A stretch of DNA of 64,000 bases. It comes from DATJGR01 sp963812255 (GTDB lineage: Bacteria; Pseudomonadota; Gammaproteobacteria; Pseudomonadales; Azotimanducaceae). The notes under the pieces were generated by a model, which did not search any database, was not told the DNA's origin, and saw nothing but the letters and a program-made list of their open reading frames with translations. Every line of letters starts with the position of its first letter. Position 1 is the first letter of the stretch. Made by a program: the position numbers and the translations under genes. The stretch lies in the NCBI GenBank assembly GCA_963812255.1, contig CAWEUM010000005.1:1488001-1552000 (forward strand), written 5' to 3'. Below, in pieces: positions 7,453 through 15,899 of this stretch.

Positions 7453-8364
7453 TCAATCGATGAAGCGCCTGGTCAGATTCTCGTAAGCATCGATGCGTCG
7501 ATCGCGAAAAAATGGCCAGCCGACCCGCTGCGCGCCGACCAGCGACAGGTCGAGCTCACAGACGATGACTTCCTCGCGGTCGCTGGACGCCCGCACCACA
7601 ACCGATCCGTCGGGCGCCGCAATGAAGCTCTGGCCCCAGAACCGGATACCGCCGACACCGGTCGGATCCGGCTCGAAGCCGGTGCGATTCACCGCGACCA
7701 CATAGCAGCCGTTGGCGATCGCATGGGCGCGCTGCACGGTTTCCCAGGCATCGTGCTGAGCGAGATTGACGTCCTCGCGCTCTTCGGGGTGCCAGCCGAT
7801 CGCCGTCGGATAGAACAACATCTGCGCCCCGGCGAGCGCAGTGAGGCGCGCCGCTTCGGGATACCACTGATCCCAGCACACCAATACGCCGAGCGCACCG
7901 GCGCGCGTCGGAAATGCCTTGAAGCCCAGATCTCCCGGCGTGAAGTAGAATTTTTCGTAATAGCGGGGATCGTCCGGAACGTGCATCTTGCGATACTTGC
8001 CGACATAACCGGCATTGCCGTCGAGTACTGCAGCGGTGTTGTGATACAGACCGGGCGCGCGTGCTTCAAACAGGCTCGCGATCAATGTGATGTCGAGCTC
8101 TTCCACGAGCCGCGCCAGCGCCTCGGTCGTTGGCCCCGGCACCGCCTCGGCGAGCGCGAAGTGCACGGCGTTCTCCTCCTGGCAGAAGTAGCGGCTGCGA
8201 AACAGCTCCGGCAGACACACCAACCGTGCCCCCTTCGCCACCGCGTCACGGATGCCGTCAATCGCACGCGCGAGATTATCGTCGGGCACATCAGACATCT
8301 GCATCTGCACCAGTCCAACCGACACCACACTCGGCGACGCGCGTCCCGATTCAGCCGGCATCAT
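7453..8364 (-). CDS. aguB: N-carbamoylputrescine amidohydrolase
   Basis: A 303-residue nitrilase-superfamily enzyme that converts N-carbamoylputrescine to putrescine, CO2 and ammonia. The catalytic triad is visible as Glu53 (CLPELF), Lys126 (YRKMHVP) and Cys163 (LVCWDQWYPE). The CWDQWYPE string and the PRYYEKFYF segment are typical of AguB rather than general nitrilases. It is the last gene of a reverse operon and overlaps the end of speA by 14 bases, so it is translationally coupled. Together with aguA and speA it completes the arginine-to-putrescine route in the cytoplasm. Confidence 0.93.
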   Translation of the reverse strand: MMPAESGRASPSVVSVGLVQMQMSDVPDDNLARAIDGIRDAVAKGARLVCLPELFRSRYFCQEENAVHFALAEAVPGPTTEALARLVEELDITLIASLFEARAPGLYHNTAAVLDGNAGYVGKYRKMHVPDDPRYYEKFYFTPGDLGFKAFPTRAGALGVLVCWDQWYPEAARLTALAGAQMLFYPTAIGWHPEEREDVNLAQHDAWETVQRAHAIANGCYVVAVNRTGFEPDPTGVGGIRFWGQSFIAAPDGSVVVRASSDREEVIVCELDLSLVGAQRVGWPFFRDRRIDAYENLTRRFID

Positions 8365-10345
8365 CGTTCACCGCTGCAGGCGTCGCGTCCGTGAAATCGG
8401 TGGCGCAATATGTCGTTTCGTTAAATCGCTTCTGGTAGTCATTGAGGATCCGCATGCCGATATTCGGACGCACTTCGTCGGCGTCGATCTTCTGCCGCAC
8501 CAGTTCGCTCATGCGTCGGTTCAGATCGTTCGGGAAATACTGCACCTGCGCGAGCATCTCGTGCACCGACATGCCGGGAATCACCTTCTCGATCCAGAAG
8601 TTGCCGGTCTCCTCGTCGTCCGCGTAGACATGCACTTCGGGCAATCGCCCGAACAGGTTGTGTGCGTCACCGAGAATGTCCTGATACGCGCCGACGAGAA
8701 ATATGCCGAGGTAGTACGGTTCGCCCTTGCGCAACGTGTGCAATGGCAGATGACTGCGGTCTTCGAGTGACGAGACGTATTCGGCCACCTTGCCGTCGGA
8801 ATCGCAGGTCAGATCGACAACCACCGCGCGGCGATCGGGACGTTCATGCAGCCGCTGCAATGGCATGATCGGAAACAACTGGCGGATCGCCCAGTGATCG
8901 AGCATCGAGTGGAACACGGAGAAATCGCACAAGTACAGATCCGTCAGCAGCGCTTCGAGTTCGGCCTGCACCGGCGGTGGCGTTTCGGGATTCGCCGCGA
9001 CGAGACCGTCGAGAATTTCCCGGCACGCGCCCCAGTACAATGTTTCCAAGGTTGCGAGTTGTTCGAGCTCCAGAAAGCCGAGACGAAACACCGTGTCCGC
9101 CTCGGCGCGCGCTTCCTGCGCGTCGTGAAAGGCTTCGAGCAGTTCGCCTACATTGTCTTCGGCATTTCGCGCCTCCTCCAGCGCCGCCAGCATGCGTTGC
9201 ACGAGACCGTCGCGGCTGGTGGGCAGCGGTTGCGCGACGTCGAGCGCATGTCCATGCGCGCCGAGCACGGGCACCACCAGCACCGAATGATGTGCGGTGA
9301 TCGCGCGGCCGCTTTCGGAGATCAATACCGGCTCGGGTACGTCGCGTGACGCGCAAATCTCCTGCACCGAGAAAACCACCGCGTTCGCATATTCCTGCAG
9401 GCTGTAGTTGATCGCCGATTCGTCGGCACCAACGCCCCCGCCGTAATGCACACCGAGGCCGCCCCCGACATCGAGACAGCGTACCGTGACGCCGCGATGG
9501 TGCAGATCGGCATACACCTGCGCGACTTCCTTGACCGCCTGCTTGAGCACCTGAATCTCGGTGATCTGACTGCCTAGATGAAAATGCAGCAATTCGAGCC
9601 GATCCGACATACCACGCCGTTCGAGTTCCTTTACCAGACGTACCAGTTCCGGCACCGTGAGGCCGAACTTCGAACGCTCGCCCCCCGACTCGAACCAACG
9701 GCCCGCACCGCGCGTCGCGAGCTTCACCCGGACCGCCAGCCGGGGCACCTGATTCGCCCGGTCCGCGAGCGTCATCAACTGTTCGAATTCGGTGTACTTC
9801 TCGATGATCGGCAACACGCGTTGACCGAGCAGTTGCGCCGACAGAATCAGCGACAGGATGACGCGGTCCTTGACGCCGTTGCACAACAACAGCCGGTCGT
9901 CGCCGATGTGCGGCAGCGCCGCAATCAGCTCGGTCTTCGATCCGCACTCGAGGCCCAGACCGTACGCCTTGCCGGCGTCGAGCACCTCTTCGACGACTTC
10001 GTGCAACTGGTTGACTTTTATTGGATAGATCGCCTGATAAGGGCTGCCGTACCCCGCATCGACAATCGCCGCGTCGAACGCTTCGACCAACCGTCGCACT
10101 CGGGCGCGCAGCACGTCCTGAAAGCGCACCAACATCGGTGGCACCACGTCGCGAGCGGCCGCGGCTCGCACGACTTCGAGAATGTCGATCGACAGATCGT
10201 TGTCGAGCAGCGGTTTGACCGCCGCGTGACCTGCCTCGTTGACGAAATAAAAACCATCGGCCCACGCACGTACCGCGTAGAGCTCCTCGGCACTGTCGAC
10301 CGACCAGGCGCCGGGATTCGATGACGCCCCATTGTCCTCTGTCAT
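8351..10345 (-). CDS. speA: Biosynthetic arginine decarboxylase
   Basis: A 664-residue fold-III PLP enzyme that decarboxylates arginine to agmatine. The PLP lysine is Lys110 in AIYPIKVNQLHEV. The family landmarks DVGGGLGVHYGG (cofactor phosphate binding), PVLISESGRAITAHH and a C-terminal CDSDGKV active-site cysteine region are all present, and the length matches the roughly 630-660 residues of SpeA. ATG 10345 has GGGAG 7-8 bases upstream. It lies 34 bases after the DHS-like gene and overlaps aguB. Mg2+ and PLP dependence is known for the family. Confidence 0.96.
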   Translation of the reverse strand: MTEDNGASSNPGAWSVDSAEELYAVRAWADGFYFVNEAGHAAVKPLLDNDLSIDILEVVRAAAARDVVPPMLVRFQDVLRARVRRLVEAFDAAIVDAGYGSPYQAIYPIKVNQLHEVVEEVLDAGKAYGLGLECGSKTELIAALPHIGDDRLLLCNGVKDRVILSLILSAQLLGQRVLPIIEKYTEFEQLMTLADRANQVPRLAVRVKLATRGAGRWFESGGERSKFGLTVPELVRLVKELERRGMSDRLELLHFHLGSQITEIQVLKQAVKEVAQVYADLHHRGVTVRCLDVGGGLGVHYGGGVGADESAINYSLQEYANAVVFSVQEICASRDVPEPVLISESGRAITAHHSVLVVPVLGAHGHALDVAQPLPTSRDGLVQRMLAALEEARNAEDNVGELLEAFHDAQEARAEADTVFRLGFLELEQLATLETLYWGACREILDGLVAANPETPPPVQAELEALLTDLYLCDFSVFHSMLDHWAIRQLFPIMPLQRLHERPDRRAVVVDLTCDSDGKVAEYVSSLEDRSHLPLHTLRKGEPYYLGIFLVGAYQDILGDAHNLFGRLPEVHVYADDEETGNFWIEKVIPGMSVHEMLAQVQYFPNDLNRRMSELVRQKIDADEVRPNIGMRILNDYQKRFNETTYCATDFTDATPAAVNDDAG

Positions 10346-10379
10346 GTCGTGCTCCCGGTCCCTGGCAAGCGTGCGGTGA

Positions 10380-11351
10380 TCACTGGCCGAGCACGCTGGC
10401 GAACACCAGCGGTGCGACGATACTCGCGTCCGACTCGATAATGTATTTGGGCGTATCGGCGGCCAGTTTGCCCCACGTGATCTTCTCGTTGGGCACCGCG
10501 CCGGAGTACGAGCCGTAGCTCGTCGTGGAATCGCTGATCTGACAGAAGTAAGCCCACAGCGGAATGTCCTGCATCAGCAGGTCCTGGCGCAACAGCGGTA
10601 CCACGCAGATCGGGAAATCGCCGGCGATGCCGCCGCCAATCTGAAAGAAGCCGATCGATGCGTCGGCCGACACCTGCCGATACCACTGCGCCAACCGGAT
10701 CAGGTATTCGATTCCGCCACGCACCGTATGCACGTTCTTGATATCGCCATCGATCACGCGCGCCGCGAAAATGTTGCCGAGCGTCGAGTCTTCCCAGCCG
10801 GGCACGAAGATCGGCAGGTCGCGTTCGCAGGCCGCGTGCAACCACGAGTCCTTCTCGTCGATCTGAAAGCTTTCGTCGAGCTTGCCGGAGCGGAGCAGCC
10901 GGTACATGAACTCGTCGGGAAAGTACCGCTCGCCTGCCCGCTCGGCGGCGCGCCAGTCTTCGACGATCGCCCGCTCGATACGTCGAATGGCCTCTTCTTC
11001 CGGAATGCAGGTATCGGTGACGCGATTCAAGTGTCGCGCCAGCAGGTCTGCTTCCTGTTGCGGCGTCAGTTCACGATAGTGCGGCACCCGCACGTAGTGA
11101 TCGTGCGCCACCAGATTGAACAGATCCTCTTCGAGATTCGCGCCGGTACAACAGATCCCGTGAATCTTGTCGCGTCGAATCATTTCGGCGAGCGACAATC
11201 CGAGCTCCGCAGTGCTCATTGCACCCGCGAGCGTCACGAACATCTTGCCGCCCTGATCGATGTGGCGCGTGTAACCGTCGGCTGCATCCATCAATGCTGC
11301 GGCGTTGAAGTGCCGGTAGTGATGGCGCATGAACTCGCTGACGTTGCCCAT
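10380..11351 (-). CDS. Deoxyhypusine synthase-like protein (probable polyamine aminobutyltransferase)
   Basis: A 323-residue NAD-dependent deoxyhypusine synthase homologue. The active-site lysine that carries the aminobutyl group in the eukaryotic enzyme aligns with Lys295 in NEKITWGKLA. Other landmarks are TLAGAMSTAELG, the GICCTGANLEED nucleotide site and IFVPGWEDSTLGN. Bacteria lack eIF5A, so the protein substrate is absent and a small-molecule acceptor such as putrescine is likely, giving homospermidine; this is inference. Its place between aguA and speA fits. I chose ATG 11351 with CGGAGC before it rather than the GTG at 11369. Confidence 0.88.
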   Translation of the reverse strand: MGNVSEFMRHHYRHFNAAALMDAADGYTRHIDQGGKMFVTLAGAMSTAELGLSLAEMIRRDKIHGICCTGANLEEDLFNLVAHDHYVRVPHYRELTPQQEADLLARHLNRVTDTCIPEEEAIRRIERAIVEDWRAAERAGERYFPDEFMYRLLRSGKLDESFQIDEKDSWLHAACERDLPIFVPGWEDSTLGNIFAARVIDGDIKNVHTVRGGIEYLIRLAQWYRQVSADASIGFFQIGGGIAGDFPICVVPLLRQDLLMQDIPLWAYFCQISDSTTSYGSYSGAVPNEKITWGKLAADTPKYIIESDASIVAPLVFASVLGQ

Positions 11352-11439
11352 CGAATGCTCCGGTACCACAAAGGCCGCACAGCTTACGTGCTGAGCAAAG
11401 TCCGATCAATTGACCCGGTCGCGCTGACGCCGTCGCGCG

Positions 11440-12480
11440 TTATGCCATTGCGACTTGCACGGGAATTTGCTGCGTCAAACAATGGAACGTGCCGAGGCCG
11501 ACGACGAGCGCCCGGGAGTCGATCGGAACGACGCGGCGTGTCGGAAAGCAGTCGGTCAACACCGCGATCGCACGGGCATCCTGCGGGGCGTCGAATACCG
11601 GCAGCACGACGACGTCGTTGCCGATGTAAAAGTTCGCATAGCTCGCCGGCAGTCTGCCGCCGGCGCCGAGCACCGGGTCCGGCAGCGGCAGTTCGATGAT
11701 CGTCAGCGCGCGCCCACCGGTGAGCCGCAGTCGCCGCAATCGCTCGAGATTCTCTGCGAGCGGCGCGTGGTTCGGATCATCCGGATTCGGCTCGACAACA
11801 CTCACCACCGTCACCTCGTCGACAAAACGCGTGAGATCGTCGATATGGCCATCGGTGTCGTCGCCGACGATGCCGTCGCCGAGCCACTGCACGTCGGGTG
11901 TGCCGAAGAATCGCGCAAGCATCGCTTCGATGTCGGCGCGGTCCAGCTGCGGATTACGGTTCGGGTTCAGCAGACACTGCTGTGTGGTCAGTAGTGCGCC
12001 CGCGCCATTGACCTCGATCGATCCACCTTCGAGCACGCGTTCGATGCGGACCGTCCTCACGCCGATCACATCGGCCATGCGTCGCGCCGCCGCATCGTCG
12101 GCATCGTAGGGACGATACTTCGTGCCCCACGCGTTGAAACGGAAATCGAGTGCCACGAGTTCGTCGTCGGCGTCATACGCGAAGATCGCGCCGTGATCGC
12201 GACACCATGCGTCGTTGGTTTCGATCAAGTGGAATCGAAGCCGTTCGGGCGCGACGGTACCGCTGAATCGCTTCGCGACCACTGCGCGATGCGCCGCATC
12301 CAGCACGTTGATGTGCACCGTTTCGCCTTCGGCCAACGCGACCACCGCATCCGCCAACGCGGCTTCGGCTTCGGCAAGACATCCCGGCCACGTTTCACGA
12401 TTGTGCGGCCACGACAACCAGGTACCCTGGTGTGGTGCCCACTCCGGCGGCATGCGATAACGGCCAATCGACTTCGGCAT
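11440..12480 (-). CDS. aguA: Agmatine deiminase
   Basis: A 346-codon gene for an enzyme of the guanidine-modifying superfamily that converts agmatine to N-carbamoylputrescine and ammonia. The catalytic cysteine is Cys333 in GTFHCLTQQIP, and the MPPEWAPHQGTWLSWPHN opening, NDAWCRDHGAIF, EGGSIEVNGAG and DTDGHIDDLTRF blocks are diagnostic. ATG 12480 has GGAG about 7 bases upstream; the longer frame to 12612 lacks support. It is the first gene of the polyamine operon. A TACAAT element at 12512-12507 on this strand may be its -10 box, with no clear -35. Confidence 0.95.
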   Translation of the reverse strand: MPKSIGRYRMPPEWAPHQGTWLSWPHNRETWPGCLAEAEAALADAVVALAEGETVHINVLDAAHRAVVAKRFSGTVAPERLRFHLIETNDAWCRDHGAIFAYDADDELVALDFRFNAWGTKYRPYDADDAAARRMADVIGVRTVRIERVLEGGSIEVNGAGALLTTQQCLLNPNRNPQLDRADIEAMLARFFGTPDVQWLGDGIVGDDTDGHIDDLTRFVDEVTVVSVVEPNPDDPNHAPLAENLERLRRLRLTGGRALTIIELPLPDPVLGAGGRLPASYANFYIGNDVVVLPVFDAPQDARAIAVLTDCFPTRRVVPIDSRALVVGLGTFHCLTQQIPVQVAMA

Positions 12481-12693
12481 CAGGACTCCTTCACGACGCA
12501 CCACACATTGTACCGACCCCGCCGGCCGCACCGCGACGCGCCGCGATGATTGCGCGCGAGCCTTGTCGATACCCCAACGGGCAGGGTACGGCGCGATGAG
12601 CCACCCTCTCAATCGGGCCCATTCGAACGCGCGACAGCGCGCTCAATAACCGGCACCATTGGCCTTGGGCGCAATTCAGGAACCCAGCCGAGC

Positions 12694-13020
12694 ATGACCC
12701 TGTTCTTTAAATTGCTGATAGGCCATGCGTTGGCCGATTTCGTACTCCAATCCGATACCATGGCACGAGCAAAGAACCGGCACAGCGATTTCGCCGCCAA
12801 TGCCGGTCCCAATTTCCCATCCTGGTACTACTGGCTTGGTGCGCACGCATTGGTGCATGGAGGCGCGGTGTATCTGTTCACCGGAAGCGCGATACTCGGG
12901 CTGATCGAAGTGGTGCTGCACTCGGCCATCGATTTCGCCAAGTGCGAGCGCCGGATCGGTTTCCATCAGGATCAGGCCCTGCACGTGATATGCAAAGTCG
13001 CGTACTGCTTTTTCGTCTGA
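12694..13020 (+). CDS. DUF3307 family membrane protein
   Basis: A 108-residue integral membrane protein. DUF3307 features are an N-terminal LLIGHALADFVLQSDTMARAKN block, a histidine in a second helix (WLGAHALVHGGAVYLFTG) and a third segment LIEVVLHSAIDFAKCE, with a final hydrophobic ALHVICKVAYCFFV, giving about three or four membrane spans. The function is unknown. It is transcribed divergently from aguA; the shared gap 12481-12693 holds the aguA ribosome site and nothing else that I recognise. Confidence 0.75.
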   Translation: MTLFFKLLIGHALADFVLQSDTMARAKNRHSDFAANAGPNFPSWYYWLGAHALVHGGAVYLFTGSAILGLIEVVLHSAIDFAKCERRIGFHQDQALHVICKVAYCFFV

Positions 13021-13046
13021 CGGGTTCCTTTTGACGGACGGTCGCG

Positions 13047-13508
13047 ATGAATATCGTCGGCATCGACCACATATATCTCACAGTCAGCGACTTCGCGCAC
13101 TCGGAAGCGTTCTACGACATTGTGATGGAATCGCTCGGCTTCAAGAAATCCGATGAGTGGTTGCACGACCAACCGCATGCGCACTATCTGCGCCCAACGC
13201 TGCAGATCTCGCTGCGCCCGGCGCGCAGCAATACAAGACACGATCCATACTCGCCCGGCCTGCATCATCTGTGTCTGCAGGCGGAAACCAGAGTCGATGT
13301 CGACACCGCCTACCGTTCACTGAAGTCGCTCGGAATCGAGGCCACCCCACCCGAGCTGTACCCCGAGTACAACCCGGAGTACTACGCTACGTTTTTCGAA
13401 GATCCGGACGGCATTCGTCTCGAAATCGTCGCTCGCACCGGCACGCGTCGATCCCTGGCCGAGCACTGGCAGGAGTTCTCGACATTTCTGAATCCATGGG
13501 CGCCATGA
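13047..13508 (+). CDS. VOC (glyoxalase/bleomycin resistance) family protein
   Basis: A 153-residue protein of the vicinal oxygen chelate fold. IDHIYLTVSDFAHSEAFYD starts the first beta-alpha-beta-beta-beta module; a candidate metal histidine is in that IDHIYL block and another in HHLCLQAET, and a C-terminal DPDGIRLEIV carries the typical glutamate. The substrate is unknown. It opens a chain of five genes with overlapping ends: its stop overlaps the DUF6886 start (ATGA), indicating translational coupling. Confidence 0.85.
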   Translation: MNIVGIDHIYLTVSDFAHSEAFYDIVMESLGFKKSDEWLHDQPHAHYLRPTLQISLRPARSNTRHDPYSPGLHHLCLQAETRVDVDTAYRSLKSLGIEATPPELYPEYNPEYYATFFEDPDGIRLEIVARTGTRRSLAEHWQEFSTFLNPWAP

Positions 13509-14098
13509 ACCGTCGCGACCGCTCAACCGGCGAGCGGATCTTTCACGTCAGCGAATCATCCGACATCGAACGCTTCGAACCGCGCGCAGATCCGCAAGGC
13601 CGATTGCGTGTCTGGGCGATTGGCGACTCGCGCCTGCAGAACTATCTGCTGCCACGCGATTGTCCGCGCGTGACCTACTATGCAACCGCAACCACGACAG
13701 CTGCGGATCGGCGCACCTACTTTTCAGTTTCGGACACCCAGTCGGTGGTTGCGATCGAACAGGCGTGGTTCGAGGCGGCGAGGACCACGCGGTTGCACGT
13801 CTACGAATTCGACGCGACCCAGTTCGCGCTCGAGGATGCGATCGCCGCCTACTACGTGTGTCTTCGCGAGACCACGCCGATCGCGCAACACGCGGTGTTG
13901 GATCCATCAAAGGAACTGTTCAGGCGCAACGTCGAACTGCGCGTTTTGTCTTCGCTGTGGCCGCTGCGCGATGCCATCGCTGTCTCGAGCCTCGCGTTTT
14001 CGATGGTCCGCATGCGCAACGCAGCCCCTCGCAGCTCTGACGAGCCGCAAGTGACCGGAGTACCATGGCCGCCGGACCCAGCGGAGCACGGCACATGA
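13505..14098 (+). CDS. DUF6886 family protein
   Basis: A 197-residue protein matching DUF6886, recognised by IFHVSESSDIERFEPR, VWAIGDSRLQNYLLPRDCPRVTYY, LHVYEFDATQF, AAYYVC and FRRNVELRVLSSLWPLRDAI. The function is not known, though the opening resembles ADP-ribosyltransferase-like folds; I do not claim that activity. The start at 13505 overlaps the VOC stop by ATGA and its own stop overlaps the next VOC gene by ATGA. ATG 13496 is an alternative 9 bases upstream. Confidence 0.75.
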   Translation: MNRRDRSTGERIFHVSESSDIERFEPRADPQGRLRVWAIGDSRLQNYLLPRDCPRVTYYATATTTAADRRTYFSVSDTQSVVAIEQAWFEAARTTRLHVYEFDATQFALEDAIAAYYVCLRETTPIAQHAVLDPSKELFRRNVELRVLSSLWPLRDAIAVSSLAFSMVRMRNAAPRSSDEPQVTGVPWPPDPAEHGT

Positions 14099-14460
14099 TC
14101 CTCGATCACCTGACGATTTCGGTTTCCGATTTCGAACGCGCAAAAGCCTTTTATCAGAGCGCGTTGAAGCCGCTCGGTATCACGATGCTCGCCGAGTTCA
14201 GCGGCTTCGCCGGCATGGGCGCAGACCGACCGCAGTTCTGGTTTGCGCAGGGTGACGTGGGTGTGCACAAGACACATATCGCATTCGCCGCCACATCGCG
14301 TGCGCAGGTGGATGATTTCTATAGAACGGCGATGGCCGCAGGCGCCAAGGACAACGGCAAACCCGGCGTCCGGGAGATGTACCACCCCAACTACTATGGC
14401 GCGTTCGTATTGGATCCCGACGGCTACAACGTGGAAGCCGTCTGCCACGCAGCCTCATGA
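14095..14460 (+). CDS. VOC family protein
   Basis: A 121-residue protein with the compact VOC layout of uncharacterised Gloxalase-like members: MILDHLTISVSDFERAKAFYQSAL, then HKTHIAFAATSRAQVDDFY, and MYHPNYYGAFVLDPDGYNVEAVCH at the end. Candidate metal ligands are His5, the histidine of HIAFAA and Glu in NVEAV. It differs strongly from the VOC protein two genes upstream, so it is not a recent duplicate. Both ends overlap neighbours by ATGA, so it is translationally coupled in the cassette. Confidence 0.87.
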   Translation: MILDHLTISVSDFERAKAFYQSALKPLGITMLAEFSGFAGMGADRPQFWFAQGDVGVHKTHIAFAATSRAQVDDFYRTAMAAGAKDNGKPGVREMYHPNYYGAFVLDPDGYNVEAVCHAAS

Positions 14461-14792
14461 ACGTTCATGTACTCGAACACGCGATGCTCGAAATCCGCCC
14501 CGGGCAGGAACAGGCGTTCGAGGCCGCATTCGCGAAGGCGCAGAAGATCGTCAGCGCCTCGCGCGGCTACATCTCGCACCGGCTCGATCGTTGCGTCGAA
14601 CATCCCAGCCGCTACCTGTTGCTGGTGGAATGGACGAATCTCGAAGCCCATACCATCGGCTTTCGCGAATCGGGGGACTATCAGCAGTGGAAAGCATTGC
14701 TGCATCACTTCTACGATCCGTTCCCAACGGTTTTGCACTTTTGCAATGTGTACTCCCCGATCGAAGATCCGATAGATGCGATCGATGACTAA
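14457..14792 (+). CDS. Antibiotic biosynthesis monooxygenase (ABM) family protein
   Basis: A 111-residue ferredoxin-like dimeric alpha-beta barrel protein. Motifs are LEHAMLEIRPGQEQAFEAAFAKA at the start, GYISHRLDRCVEHPSRYLLLVEWTN in the middle, and the FRESGDYQQWKALLHHFYDPFPTVLHF ending typical of this subgroup. Family members are cofactor-independent monooxygenases or heme-binding enzymes, but many have no assigned reaction. It overlaps both neighbours, by 4 bases upstream and 8 bases downstream. Confidence 0.87.
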   Translation: MNVHVLEHAMLEIRPGQEQAFEAAFAKAQKIVSASRGYISHRLDRCVEHPSRYLLLVEWTNLEAHTIGFRESGDYQQWKALLHHFYDPFPTVLHFCNVYSPIEDPIDAIDD

Positions 14793-15258
14793 ACATCTGC
14801 TCACACCTGGCGCTTGGATTGGCCGGGGCAGCTTCCTCGAGAAAGGTCAATCGCTCGGCACGACGATCGAATGTACATTCGACGTTGCATCCGAGCAGGT
14901 CGGCACGCACATCAAAGGGGAGTTGTCTTTGCGCGACGGCAATGCCCGCCATCCGTTTGCAGTGTGGATCACACCGAACGACACCGGTACCTACGATGTC
15001 GCCGCACGGTTCGGCACGGCGAATCTCGAAGGCACCGCGAAGATGGAGAGCTATCCGAATCTGGGCATGCTGTGGGGAACGCGGGGCGAAATCCAGGTGT
15101 CCTGCGCACTGTTCGATCTAAGCGCGGGCCGTGGCTTCCGCGGTTTCAGCCGCTCGCAAAAGACCCAGTTGACGTGGGAAATGGTGCTGCGCGAGGAGCG
15201 TCTGACGACCACCGCAAGCAATGTCGTGACCCTCGGCGCCGGTAAGAAGCGAAAGTAG
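14785..15258 (+). CDS. Conserved hypothetical protein, all-beta
   Basis: A 157-residue soluble protein that I cannot place in a named family with confidence. The pattern of short alternating strands (TTIECTFDVASEQVGTHIKG, PFAVWITPNDTGTYDVAARF, ANLEGTAKMESYPNLGML) suggests a lipocalin- or fatty-acid-binding-like beta barrel. It is the last gene in the overlapping cassette, starting 8 bases before the ABM stop. ATG 14776 is an alternative start three codons upstream. The C terminus ends in a basic KKRK tail. Confidence 0.65.
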   Translation: MTKHLLTPGAWIGRGSFLEKGQSLGTTIECTFDVASEQVGTHIKGELSLRDGNARHPFAVWITPNDTGTYDVAARFGTANLEGTAKMESYPNLGMLWGTRGEIQVSCALFDLSAGRGFRGFSRSQKTQLTWEMVLREERLTTTASNVVTLGAGKKRK

Positions 15259-15289
15259 GCCAAAGACCATCGCCACCCGACAACAACCC

Positions 15290-15895
15290 ATGATGCGCGT
15301 CTATGGCGATCTGCGTTCCGGCAACTGCTACAAGATCAAGCTGCTGCTGGCGCACCTGGATATGCCGTATGAATGGACGCACACCGACATCATGCGCGGC
15401 GAGACGCGTACGCCGACGTTTCTCGCCCGCAATGTGAACGGTCGAATTCCATTGCTCGAACTTCCAGACGGCCGCTACCTGGCGGAATCGAACGCGATCT
15501 TGAACTTTCTCGCGAGCGCCACCGCGCTGCTGCCGGACGACGCGTGGACGCGCGCACAGATTCTGCAGTGGCAATTCTTCGAGCAGTACAGCCACGAACC
15601 CTACATCGCGACCGCGCGCTACATCGCCGTGTATCTCGGGTTGCCGGATGCGCGCCGCGCCGAATACGAAGCCAAGCAGACTGGCGGCCATGCGGCGCTG
15701 CAAGTCATGGAGTCGCACCTGGAGAACCTCGAATATCTCGTTGGCGAGCGCTTCACGATTGCCGACATTTCGCTGTACGCCTACACACACGTCGCCGACG
15801 AAGGGGGCTTCTCGCTGGCGCCGTATCCCGCGGTCAATCGCTGGCTCGCGCGCGTCGCCTCGCATCCGCGGCACGTGACGATGGCCGACGGATGA
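15290..15895 (+). CDS. Glutathione S-transferase family protein
   Basis: A 201-residue GST. The N-terminal thioredoxin-like domain begins MRVYGDLRSGNCYKIKLLLAHLDMPYEW, with Ser10 or Cys13 as the candidate glutathione-activating residue, and has the cis-proline and SNAI motif (GRIPLLELPDG, AESNAILNFLA). The all-helical C-terminal domain carries FTIADISLYAYTHVADEGGF, the conserved N-capping box. It may detoxify electrophiles. ATG 15290 or 15293 are both possible. It converges on the methyltransferase gene 4 bases away. Confidence 0.9.
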   Translation: MMRVYGDLRSGNCYKIKLLLAHLDMPYEWTHTDIMRGETRTPTFLARNVNGRIPLLELPDGRYLAESNAILNFLASATALLPDDAWTRAQILQWQFFEQYSHEPYIATARYIAVYLGLPDARRAEYEAKQTGGHAALQVMESHLENLEYLVGERFTIADISLYAYTHVADEGGFSLAPYPAVNRWLARVASHPRHVTMADG

Positions 15896-15899
15896 TCAG

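Noticed and set aside
9578..10324. A 248-codon plus-strand frame
   Set aside because: It lies antisense inside speA, whose PLP-site and other motifs are clear on the reverse strand.
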